Of a stretch of 64,000 nucleotides of DNA, positions 1 through 8,540 are shown piece after piece (positions within the stretch are counted from its first letter, which is position 1; each line of letters begins with the position of its first letter). The notes under the pieces were generated by a model, which worked only from the letters and a program-made list of their open reading frames with translations, made no database searches and was not told the origin of the DNA. The DNA is from Jeotgalibaca sp052266715 (lineage in GTDB: Bacteria > Bacillota > Bacilli > Lactobacillales > Aerococcaceae). A program made the translations under genes and the position numbers. The stretch lies in NCBI GenBank assembly GCA_052266715.1, contig JBQPRB010000005.1; one strand, written 5' to 3'.

Positions 1-540
1 ATCAAAAATGACCAGTGATGGATTATTGGAAATATTCATCTCTTGGGCTGTTTTTTGATCCGCTTCATAACTATTTTTCACAAATGGTGATGCTTTATCT
101 TCAAGAAACATTTCAACATCGAGATTTGCACCCTTAGCTACTTCCTTTATTAACTCTGTTGAGTATTCTGATAGGTTAATATTTAACTCTTTTTGAAGGA
201 GCATCAAGAATTTTCTGCCACGTTTTTTGCCCTGCATTAACGCAGCCTTGTAGGCTAGGCTGGCATCATAAATGGTTTGATAGATTTGGTTGCGCAACTG
301 TAAGTCACTGGTTGGCATATTCAAACGTTTCATGTATTGGGTGACGGTGTTGAAATTATGGAATGTAAGGAAACGGAAATGGACTTTATATCCCTCATGT
401 ATTTCAAGACTTTCTATAAAACGCAAAACTTCTTGTTCAGAGTTAAGGCATTTTAAACCAATTGGGTTAACAAATAAGTAAAGCTCGAAAACTTGTTGAG
501 AGGGATTTAATTTACGTATTGTATTGTTATTTGGTTGCAT
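1..540 (-). CDS. spxH: SpxH/YjbH-like DsbA-family protein (3' end outside window)
   Basis: Leftward reading frame from ATG at 540 running open to the window edge, 180 codons visible. The N-terminus (ELYLFVNPIGLKCLNSEQ) and the following helical region match the thioredoxin-like Thioredoxin_5 group that includes the Bacillus adaptor presenting Spx to ClpXP. The family motif with two cysteines around residues 28-31 is reduced here to Gly28 and Cys31, so redox chemistry may be limited and an adaptor role is more likely. The neighbours (CYTH, relQ, nadK, rluD-like) repeat the Bacillus yjbH-yjbO order, which supports the call. Function is inferred from family and context. Confidence 0.75.
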   Translation of the reverse strand, partial: MQPNNNTIRKLNPSQQVFELYLFVNPIGLKCLNSEQEVLRFIESLEIHEGYKVHFRFLTFHNFNTVTQYMKRLNMPTSDLQLRNQIYQTIYDASLAYKAALMQGKKRGRKFLMLLQKELNINLSEYSTELIKEVAKGANLDVEMFLEDKASPFVKNSYEADQKTAQEMNISNNPSLVIFD

Positions 541-638
541 AATATCCCTTCTTTAGACTCATTGTGTTCCTGGACTAGTAGATGATGACCTTTGGAGCTA
601 GAGCTCACATCTAAACGTTTTTACTTTATTCATTAGTC

Positions 639-668
639 ATTATAAGCTAAAAAAAGACCATAAGTAAA
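639..668 (-). promoter_or_regulatory. candidate promoter for the SpxH-like gene
   Basis: On the minus strand there is a TATAAT at 639-644 and a TTTACT at 663-668, separated by 18 nt, about 100 nt upstream of the ATG at 540. The -35 matches 4 of 6 consensus bases. The leader between them contains a short GAGCT palindrome near 600. Confidence 0.4.
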
Positions 669-696
669 ATAAGATGCCTATTGAAGGCATCTTATT
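668..696 (-). terminator. intrinsic terminator of the CYTH gene
   Basis: An 11-bp perfect inverted repeat (AATAAGATGCC / GGCATCTTATT) with a 7-nt loop, followed on the minus strand by a T-rich run, lies about 90 nt after the stop of the leftward CYTH gene. Confidence 0.75.
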
Positions 697-785
697 AATT
701 ACAAATGTTCAATAATTCGTCATAAATGATTGGGAATAGAAAATGAACAGTTAGATAGAGCAATACAGAAACAAACAAACAAATG

Positions 786-1367
786 TTATTTATTTGGATA
801 TTTCAAGGCTCGGGATATTTTTTGCACGGTCTCACGGCGATTGATGTTTTGCGAATCAAGAAATTGTTCGAAAATCTGCAGCCCATTTTTCGGATCGTCT
901 GTTTCGAATTCCAGCTCATAATCATTTTGATCTTGGTAATAACTGGCATCCAGGAAAAAAGTGCCTGTTTCTGCAGGTATTTCATAGCGCACAGTGGAAA
1001 GTTGACCGACTTGTTTCAATTCACTCAGCGAAATACCATTGTCTCCTAATTTCACGGCGACCAGACCATCCATTTTAAGTTGCCCAGACTCAACCAGACT
1101 TTGACCTTCTTCTTTTGTCAGATGATCCGTTGTTTCCAACATCTCATGTTCGCGAATAGGTGATTTAAGCGTTTGCTCAGCAAAATCATCATAAATACGA
1201 ATTCTCAATCCCATTCCTAGATGGCGTAATTTCCAGTCTTCGCTATCATAATATACATTTGCTTGGTGAGTAGGCTCAGTATCCTCCAAGTTGAAATGAA
1301 TAAGTAAATCTTCATATTCATCTTTCGTGAGGAGGTTTTTGTATTCAGTTTCGATTTGTTGGCTCAT
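786..1367 (-). CDS. CYTH domain protein (YjbK-like)
   Basis: 193 residues. The ExExK signature of the CYTH/triphosphate tunnel metalloenzyme superfamily is present as E6-T-E8-Y-K10, and alternating charged strands typical of the tunnel fold follow (RIR near 75, KLR near 47, KSP near 90). Members hydrolyse triphosphate substrates with a divalent metal; the cellular substrate of the Firmicute YjbK group is not known to me. It sits between the SpxH-like gene and divergent relQ, as in Bacillus yjbH-yjbK-yjbM. A cytoplasmic enzyme is expected since there is no signal peptide. Confidence 0.85.
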   Translation of the reverse strand: MSQQIETEYKNLLTKDEYEDLLIHFNLEDTEPTHQANVYYDSEDWKLRHLGMGLRIRIYDDFAEQTLKSPIREHEMLETTDHLTKEEGQSLVESGQLKMDGLVAVKLGDNGISLSELKQVGQLSTVRYEIPAETGTFFLDASYYQDQNDYELEFETDDPKNGLQIFEQFLDSQNINRRETVQKISRALKYPNK

Positions 1368-1523
1368 GTCGTCACGACCTTTCTTTAAAAAGAGTGGAGG
1401 TTTCCACTCTCATTGTATCTTAATAGTATCATACCAAAGTAAAAATCGGGTGTTTTGACTCACTATTAAACATAATTATGCTAAAATAAACTTATAATCT
1501 AATTGTAAGAATGGGTGTTGGGT

Positions 1524-2165
1524 ATGGAAAATGAATTTGTAAAAGACTGGGGTGTCTTTCTGGCTCCTTATGAACAAGCGGTTGAAGAATTAAAAATCAA
1601 ATTAAAAGGCATTCGGAAACAATATCGGGAAACAAACTCACATGCACCAATAGAATTCATTACGGGAAGGGTAAAGACCAAGGAAAGTATTCTGGAAAAA
1701 GCAGAAATCCGTAAAATCGCTTTAGACCGACTGGAAGAAGATGTTCAAGATATTGCCGGTATCAGGATCATGTGTCAGTTCGTTGAAGATATACATGAAG
1801 TAGTTCGGCTTCTTCGGGCTAGAAAAGATTTTGATATTGTCATCGAAAGGGACTATATCACCAATAAAAAAGCAAGTGGATATCGCTCTTATCATCTCGT
1901 TATCGAGTATCCGGTTCAAAGGATTGAAGGAGAAAAAATCGTAATCTGTGAAATTCAGATTAGAACATTGGCTATGAACTTTTGGGCCACTATAGAGCAT
2001 ACATTAAACTATAAGTATCAGGGTGAATACCCACAAGAGCTGCATAATCGTTTGATCAGGGCAGCGGAAGCAGCGTTTCTTTTGGATAAGGAAATGTCCG
2101 AAATACGTGAAGAAATCATGGAAGCAAATTATTACTTTTCAGATAAAAAGAAGAATGTCGATTAG
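1524..2165 (+). CDS. relQ: small alarmone synthetase RelQ
   Basis: 213 residues from ATG 1524. It has a stand-alone (p)ppGpp synthetase domain: DIAGIRI near 75-81, YRSYHL near 117-122, and EIQIRT with the catalytic-region glutamate near 140. There is no HD hydrolase, TGS or ACT domain, and the length fits SAS1/RelQ (about 210-220). It transfers pyrophosphate from ATP to GTP or GDP, giving stress alarmone; family members are tetramers. A GTG three codons upstream (1515) is possible, but the ATG with GGGTG 6 nt upstream is preferred. nadK follows 11 nt later, so the genes are probably co-transcribed. Confidence 0.93.
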   Translation: MENEFVKDWGVFLAPYEQAVEELKIKLKGIRKQYRETNSHAPIEFITGRVKTKESILEKAEIRKIALDRLEEDVQDIAGIRIMCQFVEDIHEVVRLLRARKDFDIVIERDYITNKKASGYRSYHLVIEYPVQRIEGEKIVICEIQIRTLAMNFWATIEHTLNYKYQGEYPQELHNRLIRAAEAAFLLDKEMSEIREEIMEANYYFSDKKKNVD

Positions 2166-2176
2166 GAGTGCTTATT

Positions 2177-3004
2177 ATGCGCGTAGCTTTAGTCAGTTAT
2201 GACAAACCTCAAACAGTTGCATTAGCAGAGGAATTTTTGCGAAAAATTGCCGGAACTGACGTCGTTATCGACGAGGAAAACCCCAACTTGATTGTTACCA
2301 TTGGTGGTGACGGAACATTGATTTCTGCTTTCCATAAATACAGCCACTTGTTAAATACCGTTCGTTTTATAGGTATCCACACAGGCCATCTGGGGTTTTA
2401 CACTGACTGGCGCGATTATGAGCTGGATGATATGTTGGAAGGTTTGAAGCAAGACAAGGGCGAAAGCATCAGCTATCCACTATTGGATGTCAGGGTTAAA
2501 TACAGAGACCAGGAAGAACCCCGACGTTTTTTAGCTTTAAATGAAGTGGTTTTGAAAAAAATCAATGGCACGATGGTTTGCGATATTTTTGTCAAAGATG
2601 AGCTTTTTGAAACGTTCAGGGGGGATGGTATTTGTGTGGCTACTCCGACCGGATCGACCGGAATAAGTAAGTCACTGGGAGGGGCTGTCATTCACCCCCG
2701 TACTGAAGCGATTCAATTGACCGAGCTGGCCTCTGTCAATAATAGGGTCTATCGAACGTTAAGTTCACCGATGGTTATTGCTAAAGATGAGTGGATTGTC
2801 GTGGACCTGGAAGATCAAAATGGTTTGATTTTAAACGTGGATAATTTGACCTTCGAAAATCAACGTATCGAAAAAATTATCTATCGTATCGCAAAAGAAC
2901 GGGTTCATTTTGCGCGCTACCGGCATACGCACTTCTGGAGCCGGGTTGAGAATGCATTTATCGGAAAAAAAGGGGAAACAGATTACCAGGATGGGAGTCG
3001 TTAA
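2177..3004 (+). CDS. nadK: NAD kinase
   Basis: 275 residues. GGDGT at residues 43-47, a downstream NE pair (LALNEVVL) and TPTGSTG are the nucleotide-binding and catalytic signatures of the NadK/PpnK family, which phosphorylates NAD to NADP with ATP or polyphosphate. The ATG at 2177 is preferred over an upstream GTG (2168) because AGGAG lies 8 nt before it. Its stop falls next to the downstream dehydrogenase start, indicating translational coupling in the relQ-nadK operon. Confidence 0.95.
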   Translation: MRVALVSYDKPQTVALAEEFLRKIAGTDVVIDEENPNLIVTIGGDGTLISAFHKYSHLLNTVRFIGIHTGHLGFYTDWRDYELDDMLEGLKQDKGESISYPLLDVRVKYRDQEEPRRFLALNEVVLKKINGTMVCDIFVKDELFETFRGDGICVATPTGSTGISKSLGGAVIHPRTEAIQLTELASVNNRVYRTLSSPMVIAKDEWIVVDLEDQNGLILNVDNLTFENQRIEKIIYRIAKERVHFARYRHTHFWSRVENAFIGKKGETDYQDGSR

Positions 3005-3005
3005 A

Positions 3006-3950
3006 TTGCCAAATATACTCATTACTAAGCCATTGAAAGAAAAGCACCATACTTTTATTCAAGAATGTTTACCTGATTACGAGATTCTGACAGAACCTGA
3101 AGAAGGTAAATTAGCCGAAACGGAAATTATTATCCACTGGCCCCAAACGATCAATACCTTATGGAAAGAAGGAAAGTTCCCCAAGTTAAAATGGGTGCAA
3201 GCAATTTCAGCGGGTATCAATTACTTACCTGTTGCGGAACTGCAAGAAAAAGGCATTATTATAACCAATGCAAGTGGGATCCACAAATATACAATTACGG
3301 AGTATGTGATGGGTGCTTTGCTCTATTATTTAAGGGACTACGAACAACTTAAACAAAACCAACACGAGAACAGGTGGAGTCTGGATGTGCGGGTTGAACA
3401 GCTCCATGAAAAAACGATGATGATTTTTGGCATTGGTAATATCGGTCGGCAATTAGCGACCGTTGCCAAAGCATTTGGCATGACTGTCATTGGGGTAAAC
3501 ACGAGTGGGAGAACCGTTTCGGAAGTGGATGAAACGCTTGCTCAAGAGGCGAGTAAAAGCCGCTTGAAAGAAGCAGATATTATCGTGAGTATCCTCCCGC
3601 AAACACCTGAAACAATTCATTTCTTCAATAAGGAAATTTTTGAGCAGATGAAGCCGGGTACATTGTTCGTGAATGTCGGACGCGGAAGTTCAGTAGATGC
3701 AGAAGCATTGGTAGAGGCTTTGGAAAATGACACCCTTGCTTTTGCTGCTTTGGATGTTTTTGAACAGGAACCATTGGAAGCAGACAGTCCTTTATGGCAA
3801 CATGATAAAATTTTGATTTCGCCACATAACTCAGGGACAGTTGCACACTTCCGTGATGCTTTGTTTACCATTATTGGCCCGAATATGGAAGCTTACGCTC
3901 TTAATGGAAAACCAAGCTTGAATGTGATAGACTACGGTAAAAGTTATTAA
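3006..3950 (+). CDS. D-2-hydroxyacid dehydrogenase family protein
   Basis: 314 residues from a TTG at 3006, chosen because GGGAG lies 8 nt upstream; in-frame codons further upstream overlap nadK. The fold signals are clear: GIGNIGRQ (NAD Rossmann loop, about 145-152), VSILPQTPET, NVGRGSSVD (about 225), the catalytic glutamate region FEQEPL, and SPHNSGT with the catalytic histidine. The substrate cannot be told from sequence; relatives act on lactate, glycerate or phosphoglycerate-like acids. It is wedged between nadK and the pseudouridine synthase, which are adjacent in Bacillus, so it is an insertion into a conserved gene pair. Confidence 0.87.
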   Translation: MPNILITKPLKEKHHTFIQECLPDYEILTEPEEGKLAETEIIIHWPQTINTLWKEGKFPKLKWVQAISAGINYLPVAELQEKGIIITNASGIHKYTITEYVMGALLYYLRDYEQLKQNQHENRWSLDVRVEQLHEKTMMIFGIGNIGRQLATVAKAFGMTVIGVNTSGRTVSEVDETLAQEASKSRLKEADIIVSILPQTPETIHFFNKEIFEQMKPGTLFVNVGRGSSVDAEALVEALENDTLAFAALDVFEQEPLEADSPLWQHDKILISPHNSGTVAHFRDALFTIIGPNMEAYALNGKPSLNVIDYGKSY

Positions 3951-3956
3951 GATACA

Positions 3957-3987
3957 AGAAACCTGCGGAATCTTTCGGCAGGTTTTC
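3957..3987 (+). terminator. hairpin terminator after the dehydrogenase gene
   Basis: AACCTGC / GCAGGTT arms with additional inner pairing, followed by TTTT, directly after the stop at 3950. The next gene starts 27 nt later, so read-through or partial termination is likely. Confidence 0.6.
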
Positions 3988-4013
3988 TGTTGAAAAGAAT
4001 TGGAGCAAGTTAA

Positions 4014-4946
4014 GTGATTTATGAATGGTATGTCGAACGGGATCAAGATATCCTGCTACGAACTTTTTTAAGAGAAAAAGGTGTTTCACGGAAGTTGTTG
4101 GCCCGTGTCCGCCACCATGGGGGAAAAGCCTGCATTAATGGAGAAACAGCGTACATGCGAGCGCACTTGAAACAAGGGGATTTCATCCAGTTACACGTGC
4201 CGGATGAAGGGGAGCATGAAACAACTGTTCCGAGTATGATTCCCATTTCAATTTTATATGAGGATGATCACTTTTTAGTGGTGGACAAGCCGTATGGTGT
4301 TGCTTCCATTCCTTCTCGTCAACAACCTGACATGTCGATGGCGAATCGCGTTAAAGGGTATTACCAGTCGCAAAATTATGCAGACCAGGTCATTCATATT
4401 GTGACGCGTTTGGACCGGGATACAACAGGCGTGATGTTATTTGCTAAAAGTAAATACAGCCATGCTTTGATGGACCAACAATTAAGAAATAAAACGATTG
4501 AAAAAATTTATTATGCCATTTTAACGGAGACGGCGCATTTTCCTTCTGATCATGGCTATATAGACGCGCCGATTGGCCGAACGGAAGATTCCATCATTAA
4601 TCGGATGGTAAGGGAAGACGGTAAGCCGGCCTTAACGGAGTACTGGATTGAAGAGTCCTTCCCTGAAGGAGAGTTGGTGCGGGTGAAATTGCATACCGGC
4701 AGAACGCACCAGATTCGTGTTCACTTTGAACACATGGGGGCACCGCTCCTGGGAGACAGCCTATATGGAGGTCGAGTGGATGAAACCATGAAACGGCAAG
4801 CTCTTCACTGCCGAATGGTTTCGTTCATTCATCCTTTTACCAATGAGCCATTCACGATTACCTCGCCATTTCCGGAAGATTTTGAGAACTGGATAGACTT
4901 GCAACATGCAAAAGGGGGAATACCAGGTGCAAGAACAACAATATGA
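4014..4946 (+). CDS. RluA/RluD-family pseudouridine synthase
   Basis: 310 residues from GTG 4014, which has GGAG 8 nt upstream. It has an N-terminal S4-like RNA-binding segment (about 15-65), then the synthase domain with RLDRDTTG (catalytic Asp, about 130), and C-terminal HTGRTHQIRVH. It isomerises uridine in rRNA or tRNA; by synteny it corresponds to Bacillus YjbO. The exact target uridine cannot be assigned. It overlaps the start of mgtE by 20 nt. Confidence 0.9.
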   Translation: MIYEWYVERDQDILLRTFLREKGVSRKLLARVRHHGGKACINGETAYMRAHLKQGDFIQLHVPDEGEHETTVPSMIPISILYEDDHFLVVDKPYGVASIPSRQQPDMSMANRVKGYYQSQNYADQVIHIVTRLDRDTTGVMLFAKSKYSHALMDQQLRNKTIEKIYYAILTETAHFPSDHGYIDAPIGRTEDSIINRMVREDGKPALTEYWIEESFPEGELVRVKLHTGRTHQIRVHFEHMGAPLLGDSLYGGRVDETMKRQALHCRMVSFIHPFTNEPFTITSPFPEDFENWIDLQHAKGGIPGARTTI

Positions 4947-6297
4947 TTTTGATATTGCTCTAGAATCAGCGCGAATAAAGGAAATTTTATTGGAGGAAGA
5001 CTTGGATGCCTTCCGTGAAAACTTCCTATCCTATCCTCTCTACGACCAAACACAAATTTATTTGAGTCTGGATCAGGAAGATCGGATGCGTATGTACCAC
5101 TATTTATCACCCAAAGAAATGTCGGATATGTTCGAGATTTTGGAGGAAGACGTAGAATCCATCGAAATATATTTGATGGAAATGAACAAACAATATGCGG
5201 CTGATATGTTGGCGGACATGTATACGGATAACGCGGTCGACATGTTACAACAATTGCCAGCAGAAGTCATACCAACTTATTTGCGTTTGATGGATGCAGA
5301 ACAAGCTGCCCAAATTCGCGATATCATCCATTACGAAGATGAAACCGCTGGATCCATCATGACAACCGAATTCATTTCCTTGAGGGCCAATCAGACGGTC
5401 CGCTCAGCGATGGCTTTGTTGAAAAGTAAATCATCTGATGCAGAAATGATCTACTATTTATATATTGTCAATAATGAAGGCCAATTGGTCGGGGTTTTAT
5501 CTTTGCGTGATTTAATCATGTCACATGAAGACCGCATGATTCACGACATCATGAGTGATCGGGTCGTGACAGTGTATGTGGATGATGATCAAGAAGATGT
5601 TGCCCATATTGCCCGGGATTATGACTTCCTGGCTTTACCTGTTGTCGATGAGAATAATGTATTGCTAGGTATTATAACGGTCGATGATATTTTGGACGTT
5701 CTCCACGAAGAAGCCACGAGCGACTACTCAGGTTTGGCGGCGGTAGACGTTGATGAAACCACCTCAAATCCCTTTAAAGCAGCCAGTAAAAGGCTTCCTT
5801 GGCTGATTACTTTATTGTTTTTAGGAATGGGTACATCCAGTTTAATCAGTAATTATGAAGATCTTATTTCAGAAGCAGCGATTCTCTCTGTGTTTGTAAC
5901 CTTGATTACGGGAACGGCCGGAAATGCCGGTACGCAATCCTTGGCGGTTGCAGTTCGCAAGATTGGTCAGCCGGAATCAGAAAAACGAAACTGGATGGCA
6001 ATGTTGACTCAAGAAACAATGACAGGTCTAATTTCCGGTGTTGTAACGGGATTGGCGATAACGCTTGTCGTTGGTATTTGGCAAAGTAATTTCGTCCTGG
6101 GAGGCATTATTGGTTTCTCAATGTTGATGGCAATCACGGTCGCGAATTTAGCTGGAAGTTTGATTCCGATTTTAATGGATAGGATTGGGTTTGATCCGGC
6201 TGTTGCCAGTGGTCCCTTTATTTCGACGTTCAGTGACTTAACTTCGGTATTGATTTATTTTAATATCGCCAAATATTTTCTGGAAAATGTATTATAA
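4927..6297 (+). CDS. mgtE: magnesium transporter MgtE
   Basis: 456 residues from GTG 4927 (GGGGGA 7 nt upstream); an ATG at 4906 is less likely. The domain order is an acidic helical N domain (about 30-135), a tandem CBS pair (about 140-265) and five C-terminal membrane helices (about 290-455). These include the ion-selectivity region (GTAGNAGTQS) and a conserved pore aspartate near the end. Family members are homodimeric Mg2+ channels gated by Mg2+ binding to the N/CBS domains. I saw no M-box riboswitch upstream; control appears to be operon-level and allosteric. Confidence 0.93.
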   Translation: MQEQQYDFDIALESARIKEILLEEDLDAFRENFLSYPLYDQTQIYLSLDQEDRMRMYHYLSPKEMSDMFEILEEDVESIEIYLMEMNKQYAADMLADMYTDNAVDMLQQLPAEVIPTYLRLMDAEQAAQIRDIIHYEDETAGSIMTTEFISLRANQTVRSAMALLKSKSSDAEMIYYLYIVNNEGQLVGVLSLRDLIMSHEDRMIHDIMSDRVVTVYVDDDQEDVAHIARDYDFLALPVVDENNVLLGIITVDDILDVLHEEATSDYSGLAAVDVDETTSNPFKAASKRLPWLITLLFLGMGTSSLISNYEDLISEAAILSVFVTLITGTAGNAGTQSLAVAVRKIGQPESEKRNWMAMLTQETMTGLISGVVTGLAITLVVGIWQSNFVLGGIIGFSMLMAITVANLAGSLIPILMDRIGFDPAVASGPFISTFSDLTSVLIYFNIAKYFLENVL

Positions 6298-6343
6298 AAA
6301 AACGCTAGTTTCCCACCGTTTTGAGGGGAGACTAGCGTTTTTA
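6297..6343. terminator. bidirectional terminator between mgtE and the GNAT gene
   Basis: A strong inverted repeat (AAAAACGCTAGTTTCCC / GGGAGACTAGCGTTTTT) with A-tract and T-tract flanks lies between two convergent genes and can serve both. Confidence 0.9.
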
Positions 6344-6347
6344 CAGC

Positions 6348-6785
6348 TTAAAGCATTTTGTCTACATCGTGATGCAGAATGCCGGCTTCTTCATATTCTT
6401 CGCTACAGATAGCATAGCCGAGTTTCTCATAGAAAGGTAAAGCATGGTTTTGGGCACCAAGTACGATGCGTTTGGCACCGGCATCTCGTGCAATACGTTC
6501 CATTTCTGCCATTAACTTTTTACCTGACTGCTTTCCACGTTCGCTTTGCAAAACAGCAACCCGTTGTAATTTGTAGTTTTCTTTGTCTAAAGGAAACAAA
6601 CGGGCTGTAGCAACCGGATTATTGTTCTCATCGTAACCCACCACATGAATACATGAAGATTCTTTCTCATCAATTTCGATTGCTGGGGAGACGTTTTGTT
6701 CGATTACAAATACATTCATGCGAATTTCCAGTGCATCTCGATAAATCGCAGATTCTATATCAGTTGTTTGTTGAAATTGTAGCAT
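6348..6785 (-). CDS. GNAT family N-acetyltransferase
   Basis: 145 residues from ATG 6785; an upstream in-frame ATG would add 16 residues without family similarity. The features are RMNVFVIEQNVSPAIE near the N-terminus, ARLFPLD, the acetyl-CoA loop QSERGKQSGKKLM (about 88-100), and HALPFYEKLGY near the C-terminus. This pattern is shared with ElaA/YjcF-type small acetyltransferases. The acceptor is unknown. It is a single leftward gene sharing a terminator with mgtE. Confidence 0.85.
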   Translation of the reverse strand: MLQFQQTTDIESAIYRDALEIRMNVFVIEQNVSPAIEIDEKESSCIHVVGYDENNNPVATARLFPLDKENYKLQRVAVLQSERGKQSGKKLMAEMERIARDAGAKRIVLGAQNHALPFYEKLGYAICSEEYEEAGILHHDVDKML

Positions 6786-7024
6786 TGTGCTTCTCTTTTC
6801 TATCAAATTTTGTATCTTTTTATTATACACCATTTTACCAATTTAAATATTTGAAATCAATTAACAATTTTTAAGTCTTTTTGGTTGCATTTGTTATAAA
6901 TACGAGTAGAATTTATATAGTAGCAATTAGGTTGTAAATGATTGTTCACTTATTCATTAATGCAAATTGATTCATGACATAGATAATTGTTCATAATCGT
7001 ATAATATTTTAGGAGGATTTACGA

Positions 7025-8410
7025 ATGAAAGTAGTAGTAGTTGGATGTACGCATGCGGGAACAGCAGCGGTTAAAACGATCCTATCAGAAAATGCAGGGG
7101 CAAATGTTATTGTTTACGAACGTAACGATAACGTGTCTTTCTTATCTTGCGGTATTGCATTATACGTCGGCGGAGTCGTTAAAGATCCAGCAGGCTTGTT
7201 CTACTCAAACCCAGAAGAGCTAAAATCTCTAGGCGCTAAAGTAAATATGGAACATGATGTAACAAACATTGATACTGAAAATAAAGTTATCTCTGTGAAA
7301 AACTTACAAACAGGTGAAACTTTTGAAGAATCTTACGATAAATTAGTTATGACAACAGGTTCATGGCCAATTATCCCCCCAATCAAAGGAATTAACAGCA
7401 AAAACGTTGTACTATGTAAAAACTACAACCAAGCTAAAGAAATCATCGCTCGTAAAACAGATAAAACTAAAATCACTGTTGTTGGTGGTGGATACATTGG
7501 TATCGAATTAGTTGAAGCTTTTGCTAACGATGGCAAAGAAGTAACTTTGATTGATGGTTTGGATCGTATCTTGAACAAATATCTGGATTCTGAATTCACT
7601 GATATTTTGGAAGATGAATTACGTAACCGTGGCGTTAAAATCCAATTGAACGAACTTGTTCAAGGTTTTGAAGACAATGAAGCAGGCGATATCACAACAG
7701 TTACAACAAGTGGTGGCGCTTATGAAGCTGAGCTTGTTATTTTATGTGTTGGTTTCCGTCCAAGCACAGAATTGTTGAAAGACAAAGTGGAAATGTTACC
7801 AAACGGTGCAATCATTGTGGATGATTACATGCGTACAAGTAACCCAGATATCTACGCAGCTGGTGATAACTGTGCCGTTAATTATAATCCAAACGGCGGT
7901 CATGCTTATATTCCATTGGCAACAAATGCTGTCCGTATGGGTCTCTTGGTTGGTAAAAACATCAATGGACCAAAAATGAAATACCGCGGAACACAATCTA
8001 CTTCAGGTTTGCACTTGTTTGGATTCAATATTGGTTCAACTGGTGTGACTGATTCAAGCAGCCAAGCTTTCGGATTGGAAACGAAATCTGTCTTATTTGA
8101 AGATTTCTACCGCCCAGAGTTCATGCCGACAAACGAAAGAATTCTTATGAAGCTTGTTTATGAAAAAGATACATTGCGTATCGTTGGTGGACAAATCATG
8201 TCCAAATATGACGCTACACAATCAGCAAACACTTTATCAGTGGCTATTCAAGCGCGTATGACTATTGAAGATTTGGCTTTGGTAGACTTCTTCTTCCAAC
8301 CACACTTCGACCGTCCATGGAACTACTTGAACTTGTTAGCCCAAAAAGCTTTGGAACAAGAGAACATGATTGAACATGTAGACGTTGAATCATTTGACGA
8401 CGCAAAATAA
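7025..8410 (+). CDS. nox: NADH oxidase, water-forming
   Basis: 461 residues. It has an N-terminal FAD-binding loop (GCTHAGTAA, 7-15) and the redox-active cysteine in SFLSCGIALY (Cys42), the residue that cycles through sulfenic acid in Nox and NADH peroxidase. A second Rossmann loop (GGGYIGIE, about 155) follows, then AAGDNCAV for FAD binding and a C-terminal dimerisation domain. The near-invariant N-terminus and a single catalytic Cys favour the H2O-forming NADH oxidase over CoA-disulfide reductase. It regenerates NAD+ under oxygen. A single gene with an AGGAGG ribosome site and its own terminator. Codon use is biased like a highly expressed gene. Confidence 0.92.
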   Translation: MKVVVVGCTHAGTAAVKTILSENAGANVIVYERNDNVSFLSCGIALYVGGVVKDPAGLFYSNPEELKSLGAKVNMEHDVTNIDTENKVISVKNLQTGETFEESYDKLVMTTGSWPIIPPIKGINSKNVVLCKNYNQAKEIIARKTDKTKITVVGGGYIGIELVEAFANDGKEVTLIDGLDRILNKYLDSEFTDILEDELRNRGVKIQLNELVQGFEDNEAGDITTVTTSGGAYEAELVILCVGFRPSTELLKDKVEMLPNGAIIVDDYMRTSNPDIYAAGDNCAVNYNPNGGHAYIPLATNAVRMGLLVGKNINGPKMKYRGTQSTSGLHLFGFNIGSTGVTDSSSQAFGLETKSVLFEDFYRPEFMPTNERILMKLVYEKDTLRIVGGQIMSKYDATQSANTLSVAIQARMTIEDLALVDFFFQPHFDRPWNYLNLLAQKALEQENMIEHVDVESFDDAK

Positions 8411-8421
8411 ACGTATTGAGT

Positions 8422-8452
8422 GAGGTGAAGCAATTGCTTCACCTCTTTCTTT
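8422..8452 (+). terminator. nox terminator
   Basis: GAGGTGAAGC/GCTTCACCTC perfect hairpin with a 4-nt loop followed by TTTCTTT. Confidence 0.88.
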
Positions 8453-8540
8453 ACCTAAAAAACGCTTGTAATTTTATTGAATACAAGTAATAATAAAGCT
8501 ATTAAAAAAATACAAATTGTTTTAAAAGGAGAAAAATTAA

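Noticed and set aside
6900..7024. Rex operator upstream of nox
   Set aside because: Only a partial TTGTTCAC half-site is present; the TTGTG-N8-CACAA palindrome is not found.
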